Shown: positions 22,301 to 34,300 of the stretch, one piece after another
Position numbering within the stretch: position 1 is the first letter of the stretch
How the letters are laid out: the number at the start of each line of letters is the position of its first letter
NCBI GenBank assembly: GCA_038503035.1
Contig: JAVSML010001077.1
Coordinates: 248,001-312,000 of the forward strand
Direction: 5' to 3'
Source: Crocodylus rhombifer
Lineage: Eukaryota > Chordata > Crocodylia > Crocodylidae
Length of the DNA stretch: 64,000 bases
The notes under the pieces: model-generated
Seen by the model: only the letters and a program-made list of their open reading frames with translations
What the model was told of the DNA's origin: nothing
Database searches by the model: none
Position numbers and translations under genes: made by a program

Positions 22301-25300
22301 AGAAACAATTGACTACATCAGTAGCTAGATAGCTCTATGCAGTAAAATTACCATGTTGGCAACCAGACAAGAAAACTCAATCAAGGAAACATACAGTTGG
22401 CAAAGACCTCCTGTCTTAAAGTGCCATTAGAGTCAGGAAAGTGACTCCAGCGAATGACACTGCATTTCCTCGTTGTATTTATTTTCTAAGAGACTTTCAC
22501 ATCACATGTGTGCAGCTTAAAAGCCAAAAGGTGATGTGCTGGCTCTACCGAATAAATCAGGAGGCTGGAAATCAAGTTGTGCTCTCTCTGCCCCCTCCAT
22601 TGTTACCGGAAATAACGAGGCTGCTTTCTGCACTCAGCTGGCACTTCTGTGACACCAGCTTCCTCTGCAATAGCAACAATGGTAGCCATGAAAACATCAC
22701 TTCTGACCAACTGCTTCTACATGGTGGGACCCGAGATACCGGTGTTAGTTCTCACCATAAGTACAGGGAAATGTGGTGATGTCCCTATTACCAGAATTGG
22801 CTTATCTGGATACATAGTGACACAATCAGAAACAAAGTACAAATGAGCTTACTTAATTGGGGTAAGGAATGGAGGGGCTGGGTGGCAGAAGGAGCTAATG
22901 CATCGTTTGCCTTTCACTTCTGGAGACATGGTTTCAAATGTGGTGTGGAGCGTGACCAGGTGAGCGCTAGGATCACAGTCTGATCACTGATGGATATTTG
23001 TGGTCATCTCAGCATTGGCAAACTCCGAGATCCACTCTGGCATGTTACCGCAGTTCTGGCACACTTGGCAGCTGCTGTTTGCCAGAGAGAGCGAATGCTG
23101 AGAATCAGCAGGAGGACGTACGGGTCAGGACCGAGCAGGGCTTGATCTGAAGCCCGTTGAAGTCCTTATGAATCTTCCCACTGGTTTCAGTGAGCGTCTC
23201 AGCGTGAATTCTCTCTGGCATGCAGGTCTATGTGAGCAGCAAATGTGCTGTGCGCCATGCCTGGCCCAGGACAAAGTAATCCCTGGCTTTCACCATCACT
23301 GGTGAATTCATAAACAAAGTAAAGGGAAAATAGCTAAAAACAGCGACGTGGAAAGCTTGTGCTTAGTGACTTAATCACAGGGCACGAATCCAAGGCTGAT
23401 GGACAAAGACATAGAAGTAATGAAGCTTTGCACTCCTAGTGCAACTTGAAGTGTTTTTCTGCTTGAGCCTGACAACCTACTGCAGCCCTCCCCCAAAAGG
23501 AGCTGCGTTCCGAATTGTTTATCAGCAGCCTTCAGGAAATATCACACATTTTAATGTGGTCATTCATGCTGGAACTGCTCATTTTTTCTCCCCACAAGAA
23601 CAATGTTATATAAGCTGCTAAATGTGGTGTCTACAGTAATAAGCCGCTTAGAATGGCTCGTTATTGCAGTTTAACTGGTCATTACCAGCTGGAATAAACT
23701 GATTTCTTATGGGTTATGGTTTAAATAACTACCTGACACTCTGAGCCATTAAAAAAGAGTTAATGAATAGAGGGTGAGAATGTTCTGAAATGTGTACAGC
23801 CAGTGAGTGTGCTTTCTGCAAGAGGAAATCATTTTTTTAACTTTTGCTGCCTGTGGAATCCAGAGTAATTTAACCTTGGGGGAATTTAGGGAACTTGCTT
23901 TAAATCCTGATCTCAACTAACTTTTTTGACCACAAGTTAGCCACTGCCCCAGTTTCCTCCATTAATGGTGATGATGCCTGTTGTAGATAAGCTGAGGGTC
24001 CCTTTTTTCCCTCTTTTTACTCTTTTTAATGAAACTAATTAGAGGCTATGGAATTTCAAAGGGAGACTCACTTTTTAATAAGGGCATTATGCTTCAGGAG
24101 CATTGGAAGCTCCTGAGATTCCAGTTTTATTCATGAACTTCAACCCCCTTGATAGGCTTCAAATAAATTCAGTATGGTGGGTTTTAGGTTTTTAAAAAAG
24201 GAAAAAGTAATATAATTCCTGGGGGAATTTGCGGGGAGAGATAAGTTAATTCTTGCATCAGGAGAGACCTGTTTGCCAACAACAGTCATTTTATCATTAC
24301 AGTGGTCCACAATACTGACAGCAGTATTGGACATACCCTTTGAAACATACTTATTTCATAGAAGCAAAAGAGGCATGATCTCAACATGGAGGATGAGAAA
24401 GATTTTAGGACTGAAATTAAAAGGAGCTAAATGGATGTAGCAGTCTGATAAAGACTGGGTTTCTTCTGCTAGGACATTTCTGATAATGGTGACTGGCTTT
24501 GCACTTGAGATTTGGGAAGTGCAGTCATTTCCCATAGGGGTATCTGGTTTTTGCAGTGTCAAGTTCTTATTCCTTGACCCCGTCAAGCAGCCAGGTGCCC
24601 TAAAGTAACTTGCAGTCAGTTACTGCATTAGATATGCCACATTCATGCTTTTTATAGGCAAGCCAGGCTCTCACATCTTGTGAGCCTTTCGCAGTGGCCA
24701 AGTATCACTGCGGTCAGTGATAGCCTGTGTACGGCCGTTTAACAGGAGCGAGCACGTGTCCAGTCCTTCAGTGTACCAATAAAAAAATAATGACAGTGAG
24801 TGAAATAATCCAAGTCCTTTGCTTTGTCTTCCCTCCAGTGCTCCATGCCCGCCTGCATCACTGCATTCCACGTCACGTGCGCCTTTGATCACAATCTCGA
24901 CATGCGGACTATTTTAGCGGAGAATGACGAAGTGAAGTTTAAGTCCTTCTGCCTTGAGCACAGCAGTGGTGCCACTAAGCCCCCAGACGAGGCACGGACT
25001 GAACCCGACCAAGCCCAGCTGGACTTAGAAAAGGTCACGCTACGGAAACAGAAGCTCCAGCAGTTGGAAGAGGATTTCTATGAACTTGTGAAGCCCTCAG
25101 AGGTGGCTGAGAACCTCGACATAAGCGAGTCGCTGGTGGATTTTGTGTACCAGTACTGGAAGCTGAAGAGAAAGGCTAATTCCAACAAACCGCTGCTGAC
25201 ACCCAAAACAGATGAAGTGGACAACTTGGCTCAGCAGGAACAGGATGTGCTCTACAGACGCTTAAAGCTCTTCACACATCTCAGGCAAGACCTAGAGAGG

Positions 25301-28300
25301 GTGAGTACACCTTCTGCTACCCTGATTCTCTCCCAGTCACCCAGACACTTCTAGCAGGCAGCTGCTGGGAAAAGCCATCTTCATCTCTGTCGACCTGGTT
25401 AGCTTTTCCACAGGGTCTGGCCACTGTAAGTACTCTTCTGAGACTCGTCTGCTCTGCCCTGTCTGTTTGCTCTCGGTACCTGAAGCTCTGTGTAAAGCAA
25501 CTAGTGTGTTATCAAAGAAAGGAACAGAAACCCCCCCCCAGACCTTCACTCTTTTTTCTCCTCATGCATAAGCACAGGAATATTTTCTTTTTAAAGTGTG
25601 CCAGATGTCACAGTCATACTGTTTCCCTGCTCCAGCTCAGGTCCTAACGGATATGTGCCTTCATCACAGGATGCCAGCACAGCTGAAATGAGTTCCTGTG
25701 AGTCCCAGCAGTGACATCAATGACTGAATGTGCATTGAGTTTAACCTCTGTTCCCCGCTCCAGAGGGGAGCCCTCTCGCACAGGGGAGAGACCCACTGCC
25801 AAGGCAGCAGCCACCTGTGCTGTGCCCGCTCTGGGAATAAAGGGCCATTAACCGGACAGGGAGCCAGACTGTGCCGCTAGCTGAGTGTCAGTTCCACCCC
25901 ATTCACCAGCTTGAAAACCACGTTAGACGCAGAAATGGAATTTGAGTATTTTTTCAAAAGCAAATAGTAAAGACAAATCCAGTGGCATGAGTGAAACATG
26001 GGGCCAATGGATGTGATGCTCTTATGTGGGGTACAGATCACCTCCTCTGGGATGCTGCTGTGTGATCGGAGCCCTGTGGCACACACAGGCACATCACAGT
26101 GAGTGGTGCCCAGAAAGGTTTGCTGCACCGCAGGCCACCTCCAGGACAGTCCTCCACTTGGCCCGTGTCCCCGAGGGCACCACACTGGCTGAAGGAAGAA
26201 TCAACGTCAGCAGAGTTACAATAATAAACTTTTGTGACGGTTCTTGCACTGAATGCCGTCTGCTCGCCCCTGCTGCATTGGCTTCTGGCTCTGTGCATGT
26301 AAGCAGGCAGTAAAGAGAAATATGTAAGAGAGGGGATCTCTGAAACACCACGCTGCCAGTGCCCTTTGTGTTTTGTCAGTCTCATTTGCCTGAAAGGAGC
26401 TAGCAGGACTTAGGGGAAGCAGAGGCCATTTGGGAGAGGGGCTGGGTACTGTGCAGAAGAGACAAAAGCAAGAGGGAAGGAAGCAATACAGCATGTGTCG
26501 TGAAACACAAAACTGGGGGGAGAGGGCTGCGAAACACCATTGTCGCAGGAAGGACCGGTGCACAGGACCTCACGTCAGCGAGTCATAGAAACCCCTCTGA
26601 GCTCATAGGGGCCTTGCCTGTGTACAAGCAGGGCAGAGGCACTGCTAGAGGTCCTCTCTGCTCCTGGCAGGGATCATGGCGGGTGTCTGTGGCTCTGGAG
26701 GGAGGCTGAGAGGGAGAGTTTGTTTCTGCCGCTCTTGCCTTGCCACCTCCTCTGACCACCTGCCTTCCCTGCTGCTCCTGCTGGCACGGTGGGAGCACTC
26801 GACTCCTGCCAACAGCCAGGCCCCTCCAGCAGCGCTGCCAGCGCTGTCTCCTCTGCCTGACCAGCGGCAGAGGAGACCCTTGGCCCCAGCTGAGGTTGGG
26901 CAGAGAGCACGGCAGCCAGGCCTGCCGATGCCTTCCTTGTCTTTCAGAGCTGTTGTAAGACCCGTGTTAATCAGGTACGTTTAGCTCCTCAGAATAAAGG
27001 CCCTACAGAAAGGCGCGTGCTTATTGTAGGACAGGAAATATTTTAGCCTTGGGCTATGCCCCTGCAATGCATCAGGATTTCTCTGTTACCCGGACTGGGA
27101 TTTTAAAGAAGGAGCATTCAGCATGACTCGCTAATGCTTTCCAGGAATGCGAGGCCCGCAGAGCCTCTCTGTTTCACTGACATGAAAGCCCAGTCACCCA
27201 GAAACTTAGCACAACCTTGTGCAGTCCAAACCAAGCTGTTTGCTTGTGGTGTCAAGGCACTGGCTTCAGTCACTCTGCCGTCCCTGCTCCGCGCATTGGG
27301 AAAGCCTCGCCCTGCCTAGAGACCTTCCACTGGATGCAGATGTCTGCAGTCAGGTTTCTTGTCTGTGACAGTCACAACCCTTCTGTCTCCTTGCCGAAGT
27401 CCCCTTCGCTGCCTACCCCAGCCTCCCTTGTCCCTGCCTTTACTGTTTCATGGTTAAATCAGTGTAACACCCTTTCTGCTGGAATCCCCCTCCCCTGTTC
27501 CTGTCTATTCCTGTGTCTCTGCTGTAGGAGTTCCAGTAAGACATTTTTAGCTTATTCCACAAGCTTGCTGTCTCAGATCAGCTGCAGAAAAAAAGCTGTA
27601 CGCTTCCAGGAGTGTCATATCAACATCTGAGACTGCTTGGGTACGAGGGAATGGGGGTTGTTTAGCAATGTAAATGTGTAAATATCAGCAGTCTCTAAGC
27701 AGAGGGCAAATGATGTTTTCTTCTAGGAATACAAAATCAGAGAGGAAAAATATTGCCAAACATTTTGATAGAAAAGTTGCCAGAGGGAACGGTTTCCTTT
27801 GTAAAGAAATGTTAGTTTGATGCTTGGTTCCATCCAGAACAGAAAGAAGGGGACATGGTAAAGCATACAGCATTTGAATCACTCCTTTGCATCTTCATGT
27901 AAGGAACTGTAACAAGAAAGAGCGACTTTCCCTCCTGCAGAAGTAAGTGCTTCCAAATTGTTCTGACGGAGAACGTAACCTCCAGCATAACCTTCTCCTA
28001 GGACCCTAGGTGTTCAGATGCATGAGCCTGTCACTCAGAACCGGGGTCTGGCAGTAAGGTCTATCCCATGTCAACTCCAAAAAGATGCAGCTCAGACAAG
28101 ATCCATAGAGCCGATAGAAGAGCTGATTAGAGAGCAAGGCATGTGTAACTGCTCTGCAGGGAAGAAGGAGACAACAGGACTACCTGCAATCCTGGAAGGG
28201 CATGAGCATGCCAGAGAGCAAAGCAATATTTGAGTTGCTGCAGGAGGATCTGTTAGAATAACACGGTCCAATTTAGGAAGAAGGTTATGCTGATTATCAA

Positions 28301-31300
28301 GCCTGGCAAGCGATAGCTCCTGGATTGCAGAATTGTCTGCTCAAGAGAAATAACGGATGCCCCATTGACTGGGACAAACTGTTAGAAAATGTACGGCAGG
28401 CACTAACCCTGCTTGCGCGGGGCATGGACTTGCTGGTTACACAAGTCGGCTCCGTTCCTGGGATCCTGCTTTCTCTCTCTATCTGTATTTAACTATTTTT
28501 TTTTAAGATTGAAAAAAAAATCAGTAGCAAATAGCTAGGATTGCCCTGGTGCATTAAAAAGCACAATATTTCTTTGAGCACAGGGACTCTACCTCTTTAA
28601 TGACATTGGTTACAAGCAGTTGTTTTGTTTGTCTAGGCTGCTATTTACAATTCAGATGCTGGAAGCTTGCTGTCAATGTGAAAATCCATGCACATTAATT
28701 CATTTGTAAAGAGAGAGCAAATATAGTGTGGGGCAAATGTAAATACACGATGTCTCCGTTACCACAGGCAATGCAGCTTTAAAAAAAAAGCTGACAGCCT
28801 AGACTGCTGTTTATCATTTTGGTATCAGACATTAGGGAAGAGGGGAAAAAAAGGTCAGGCTTGATGTGTCACCATTAGAGGCGCAGCGGCTCTTGAACTC
28901 TTACAGAGGAGGTAGCCTGTGAATCGTAAAGAATCCCACTTTATGGTTTGGGGAGGGAAGGAAGAACCCAAAGGAGAAGGCTATGGGCGTGCACCAGTGT
29001 GTCTGCTCAAGTTATTCAGCTCCTGGGAGCCAACTTTGGCTTCCTGCTTCATTGCCTGTAGCTCTGCTCCTGGGCATCCATCTAGTTCAGCTTTGGGAGA
29101 GTCAAGGCACTGAGTAAATATTCCCTGTCAGGTCAGATTAGATCCCATTTCCATTTTGTCTTTTACCCATTTCCTCTAAAAGATGTTGCCCCTTCCCACT
29201 GAGGCGGCAGTCACAGCACCACTCCAGCACAAGCAAACAGTAGCTGGTGTCACCTGGCATTTGTGCTGACTCGGCTTGCTTATCAGTAGTTCCTACACGG
29301 GCACATGATGGGCTGTTCAGGTCAAGTACAGATGATTCGCGTGCACATGAGGGACCAAATCCTGTCCATGCCAGGATGCCTCCTGCACTCTCTGCACCAG
29401 GGGTGGCATCACACGGGGCTGCAGCAGCGAGCTGTGAGATGTACTCTGCTGAGCAGGAGCAACACATGCCCCTACAGCCTGTTGGATTTTGCTGCTGGTG
29501 GCACTAACCAGCTGGCACAGGGAAGGAGCTCACGCTGTAGGGGCATGTGTTGCTCCTGCTCAGCAGAGTGCCTCTCACAGCTCACTATTGCAGCCCCACT
29601 TGGTGCCATCCCTGGTGCAAAGAGTGCAGGAGGCGTAGGTGACTGGTAGGGGACGCACGTGCCCCTCTGAGAGAGCTACCCCTGCTGCCGACACCGCCAA
29701 CGGCGTGTGCAGGTGCTCGCCAGCTCCGTCCCCGCCGCCGACACTGCTGGTAGTGCCTGCAGGTGCTCGCCAGCCCCATCCCCACCGCCAGCTTCTGCGG
29801 GTCCCCCCCCACCCCAGACTCAGGAGGCACCAGTCGCCAAGGCAGGAGGCATCCTGGCACAGACAGGCTGTAGTCCCTCGTGCATGTGAATCACCTCTGC
29901 TTGACTGCTACCACCTAAGCAGCTCAGGGCCCCAGTTCTTTAGCTTGAGGGCCGATCCTGAACCCCGGGCCATTGCCCAGCTGCAGGGACCCTCTACCTG
30001 CAGTGGGACTGACCTGTGAGGAAGTAACCTGACACTTTCCCCGCTTCCCCTCCCCTCCTTCTGCGGTGGAAGTTGCAGCAGGCGCCCTGTGGTTGGAGGG
30101 GACAGCTGTCTGCAGGCGGGTTGCTGTCCCTGCTGAAATTCCTGACATGGCCGGGTCTCGCGCTGGCTAGAGCACTTCTGTGGAGCATTTCTCAGGAGTG
30201 GTCTTCAGGAGGCGACCGTCCCTCTGGCGCATCCAGGACAGTTTCAGCTCTCCAAGGACTGGGTTTAGTTGCGAAGCTTTGCTGTTTGCAGCTAGAAAGT
30301 TTCTCTAGTGCATTCCCCAAGCTAGACCCAATACGCCAGCAACTAACAGCTAATATTTGACTCATCTGAGTAAACAACACAAAGGGTGGCGGTGGGCCAG
30401 GCTCCGGGCTGGTGTTTATCGACACAGCTTCAGGGAAGTCAGCGGCCCCAGGCCAGTGCTCAGCAGCTGAGGTTCCAGCCCGGTCTCCGTCCTGTACTTC
30501 ACATCTCATGTGCAGCATCCTAGCATCTGGCTGAGAGCAGCAGCCAATTTTGCGACCAGCCCCTGGTTCTCAGACGCTCAGTAGCATGGTTAGGGTGAGC
30601 AGTGCAGCGAGCTCCCACAGTTGCTTTTCCTCACTGCCTGACCCCGTAGCCCAAGCTCAGATGAAACTTCTGTGCTGATTTCAGTGAAAGCAACATGTGC
30701 ATGAGAAGGGCAGGATTCAGGCAAGGGGGTAATTAATGTACCAGTGGGCTCTTAGGAGTTTTTGTAAAAGTTTCTAAATCAAGTGCAAACGGGAAGAAAA
30801 TGCTACCCATGTACACGTGTGTGCACAGTGCAGATCGGGAGCTGGGGTGAGTAGCCCCATTGAAGTCACTGGAGAATCACTGCCGAACGGGTAGTTGGCA
30901 GTTTTGATCGCGGTGTCAGCCAGACCTCCACTGTGCTCCTTATACCTCTGCATGTCAAGAAACACCTTGCTCTTCTCTGGTAAGATATTCCTCACATCCA
31001 GGGATCTCAGAGCTCTTCAGAGTTGTTCGCTTCCTCAGTGGGTGTCTGAGCATCAGTCCCCATGTAACATTAAAGCCCAGCTCTCAACCACAGTGGTTGC
31101 AATGCTAATCCCCATCAGTCCAACAGGGTAAGATGGTCAAGTAATTTAAACTCTGACCCCCATGGGTTCTGTCTCCTGGTGCTTTCATTCAGATTAATAG
31201 CCTGGTTTAAAGGTCACCCCACAGCCTGTGCTGGAAGTCAATCCAGAGTTGTTGTACCAGGAAGTAGATGCAGAAGTTGAAATCTCTCTCCCTCTTCCCT

Positions 31301-34300
31301 GCTTGCCTGAGCTGTTCTGGACTGAGGCACCCGGTGTCTCTGGTGCTGAAGTCTGGGGCTTTCCTATGAGCTCAAGTTCTTGAACTTTGACTGGGATGGT
31401 AAAAATTAAACTTTAACTGGCTGATCCTTACCCTCAGCAGAAGATGATTACGCTTGCACAGAACGGTGACCGCACTGGGTTTGTGAGTATATCATAGGTT
31501 ATACGAAGGGTGTGAGGAGCAGCTTCTAACCAGCACAGTCTGAGCACTCCACAGCACTCTCCCGCTTCGTTTCCTCAGTTTCCTTGGAAAAGAGGGTAGA
31601 GTCTAGGAAGGAGATTAGTGGCATAACCTCTCTCCAAACTGGGTACCACAGCAGCAGAAACCTGATGAAGCTGTCTGGTGACCTGTGTATAGAAGCTGTT
31701 GTGGGTCCTTGAGTGTGCCACACCACCAAGCATCCACACTTTGTGCTAGAAAGGCCTGCAAAGCAGCCTTCTGTAGATGCTGGGGGGATAGGGGAATGGG
31801 AGGGCAGCCTCTGTACTGCACTCCCCTGCACCCGAGCACAGGGCATGCTTGGGAAGAAAGCAGAGAGAAGCTCCTTTCCCTGCACAGGTGGCAGCCGTGA
31901 TGTGGCTTCCTTGTATTAAGGAGGGTAGATGGGATGGACAGCAACGTACCACATCTCAGAGGGAATACGGCTGGATTGGGTGCGGGTGCATCCCTGGCAC
32001 CTTTCGTCCCAGCATGTTGGGAAGTGTCTGAAGGGCTGCACTTAGAGAGTACTCGCTGTACCTTGTTTGCAGAGAGGGATCTGCCAGAGCAGGTCTGAGC
32101 CTCTAGAAACCCTGTTTCTTTTTTGCCTTTCTGAACATAATGGCATTTGCACCATGCACCTGCCCTCTCCCTTCCCTGGCGGGCTCCAGTTCTCAGGATC
32201 TGAAAGGGGCCTACAAGCTTTGTCCCTCTTCTCTGATGAATGTCTTTATTTTTATGTCCACTAGCTGATTTGGGCCAGGAGTTCTGGAGCTGGTGATATC
32301 GGGTGTCCTGCAGTCTTGGCCCACTCAGAATTTCCCCCGGGGGAGTTTTCAGTGCACCAGGAGTGCAGGGCTGTCCGGCCAACAGTGAAACGAGGACAGG
32401 GAGGCCAGGATTTCTCTGGGCAGCAGATGCGGGGCAGTAATTAGAGGCAGCAGCAGGTCAGCCGACTCTCCAGGAGCACTGCTGGGAGCCTGGGGCTTTT
32501 CGAGGCCTTGCTGACAGTAGGAACCCTGTCTTGTGTTTCGCAGGTCCGAAATCTCTGTTACATGGTAACAAGGCGGGAGAAAATGAAACACTCCATTTGC
32601 AAGCTGCAGGAGCAGATCTTCCATCTCCAGATGAAGCTCATCGAGAAGGATTTTTATCCAGGTAGGGGCTGGTGCTACTGCTGGGGCTGGGAGAACTTGT
32701 TACTACAGATGTTTTCCTTTCTCTTGTGCACCATAAGGACATCTCCAGGGTGCAGTGGTGGCAAGCTTGCCACGTTGACTGCCCCCCCGGCCTTGTTCAT
32801 GACAATAAACTCATGGCTGCAGCAGCTGCTGAGAAGTGCAGCAAGTTATGCACAGCTGCTGGCATATCCACATCCACTGTGGGCTTGTGAGTAGGACACA
32901 ACCCTAGGAGTCAAGACTGGTCCCACCACAGATTCACTGTGTAGCCTGGTCTGGTCATTTCAGTGGGAGCGGGTGCCCAAATGAGACTGAGGAGTCACGA
33001 AGAGCTGCACCCAGCTCAGGAGTCAGAAGCTGGATTTTAACCTCCCGAGTTGTAGTTTCCTCAAGTGGACAATGGGGGAAGTGGTGCCCACGCTCCTTGT
33101 CACATGCTATGAGATAATACAGCCCCGTGTAGGTGATTAGGTATTCACCTAATGATGATTATTGTTATATTCAGAAAGAGATTTGTCCCATGGCCCAGCC
33201 AGGAGTCTGAGGTTATAGCTGTCGCTGACCCTGTCCAAAGCACTGATGTTTCAGTTGTCGGAGAGAAATTAGCCAGAAATATTCAGCCATTTGCTTGACA
33301 GTTAAATTTAAACAACATGGGCCTAGCCTACTCTTGCAGGACTGAGATGCTCTTGCTGGAGCACATTGTGCCATTGCGTCTCCACCTCCTGTTTGGATGG
33401 TGATTGCAGGTCCAGGACGCAGAGCTATCAGTGTTGGGGTTTCCAGCTGAAGCATCTGGCTCCTTGGCATGTTTTAGTTGCATTGGATTCCTTGCAGTGA
33501 CCCCTGGCTCTGTGAGGAATCAAAGGTTGAGCTGCTGATGGGATGTCTTTGGCTTCTAGGTGCCATCTCCTTTTAACTTTAATAGTCTGCTTTTCACCCT
33601 GCTCTATGTCTGCCAGCAGAGACCCTCACACATGCAGTTTGGGAAGCCCTTAGAAGTTTGTATTAGATAACTAAGTCAGAGCAGCTGCTTTCTTTCCTCT
33701 TTGCTTTTCTTAAGAGCACAGTGGCTGAGCCTGCACCCTATGAATTTCTCCCCTGTTTGTCAACGGCAGCGCAGGACCCCACCGCCTGGCCAGCAAAACA
33801 GTTTTTCCAGTAGCAGGATCTGGCTTTCTGGCAGGCTCTTCTGCCAGTTATTGTTTGTGGCTTTGGAGTTGCCTCTGAAGGCATCACATGTTTGGGGTTT
33901 CTTCAGGAACTCTCTGGACTGCATTTTCCTGTACAAAAGTTTCCTTTGACTGAAGTGCTGGAGTCTGAGAAATGTACATGTGCAAAAGCCTGGGACTTGG
34001 ATCCCATTCAAATGCCTCGTGTTAGGCTGTCCCAGGTCCCCTTATGGTGCAGAGGCAACACTCCGGGAGTCACACACGGTGTATTCACGTGAGATATGAG
34101 CCCACAGCATATTCACATGAGAAAGCCTGAGCATGGTACCCAGGAATTGCAGGGAGAGTCACAGGTTTCCACAACTGTCCAGGTGTTGTGGAGACGTGGC
34201 TGTGCAGGACTTTGATTAGATGCTGCTATAGGGCCTGGTTACAGAGGTTTTGAGCACCTGCTCCAACACCCTGACTTATTTTGAATGGTCTTTTATTCCA

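Larger units (their letters stand above)
25301..32543 (+). other. JADE2 intron between exons d and e
   Basis: No exon is supported. Contains a perfect 12-bp hairpin at 26846-26877, a large fold-back element at about 29320-29905 with a GC-rich tandem segment inside, and an L2/MIR-like patch near 30955-31130. A 255-codon open frame on the minus strand (31615-32382) has no recognised domain. Confidence 0.75.
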
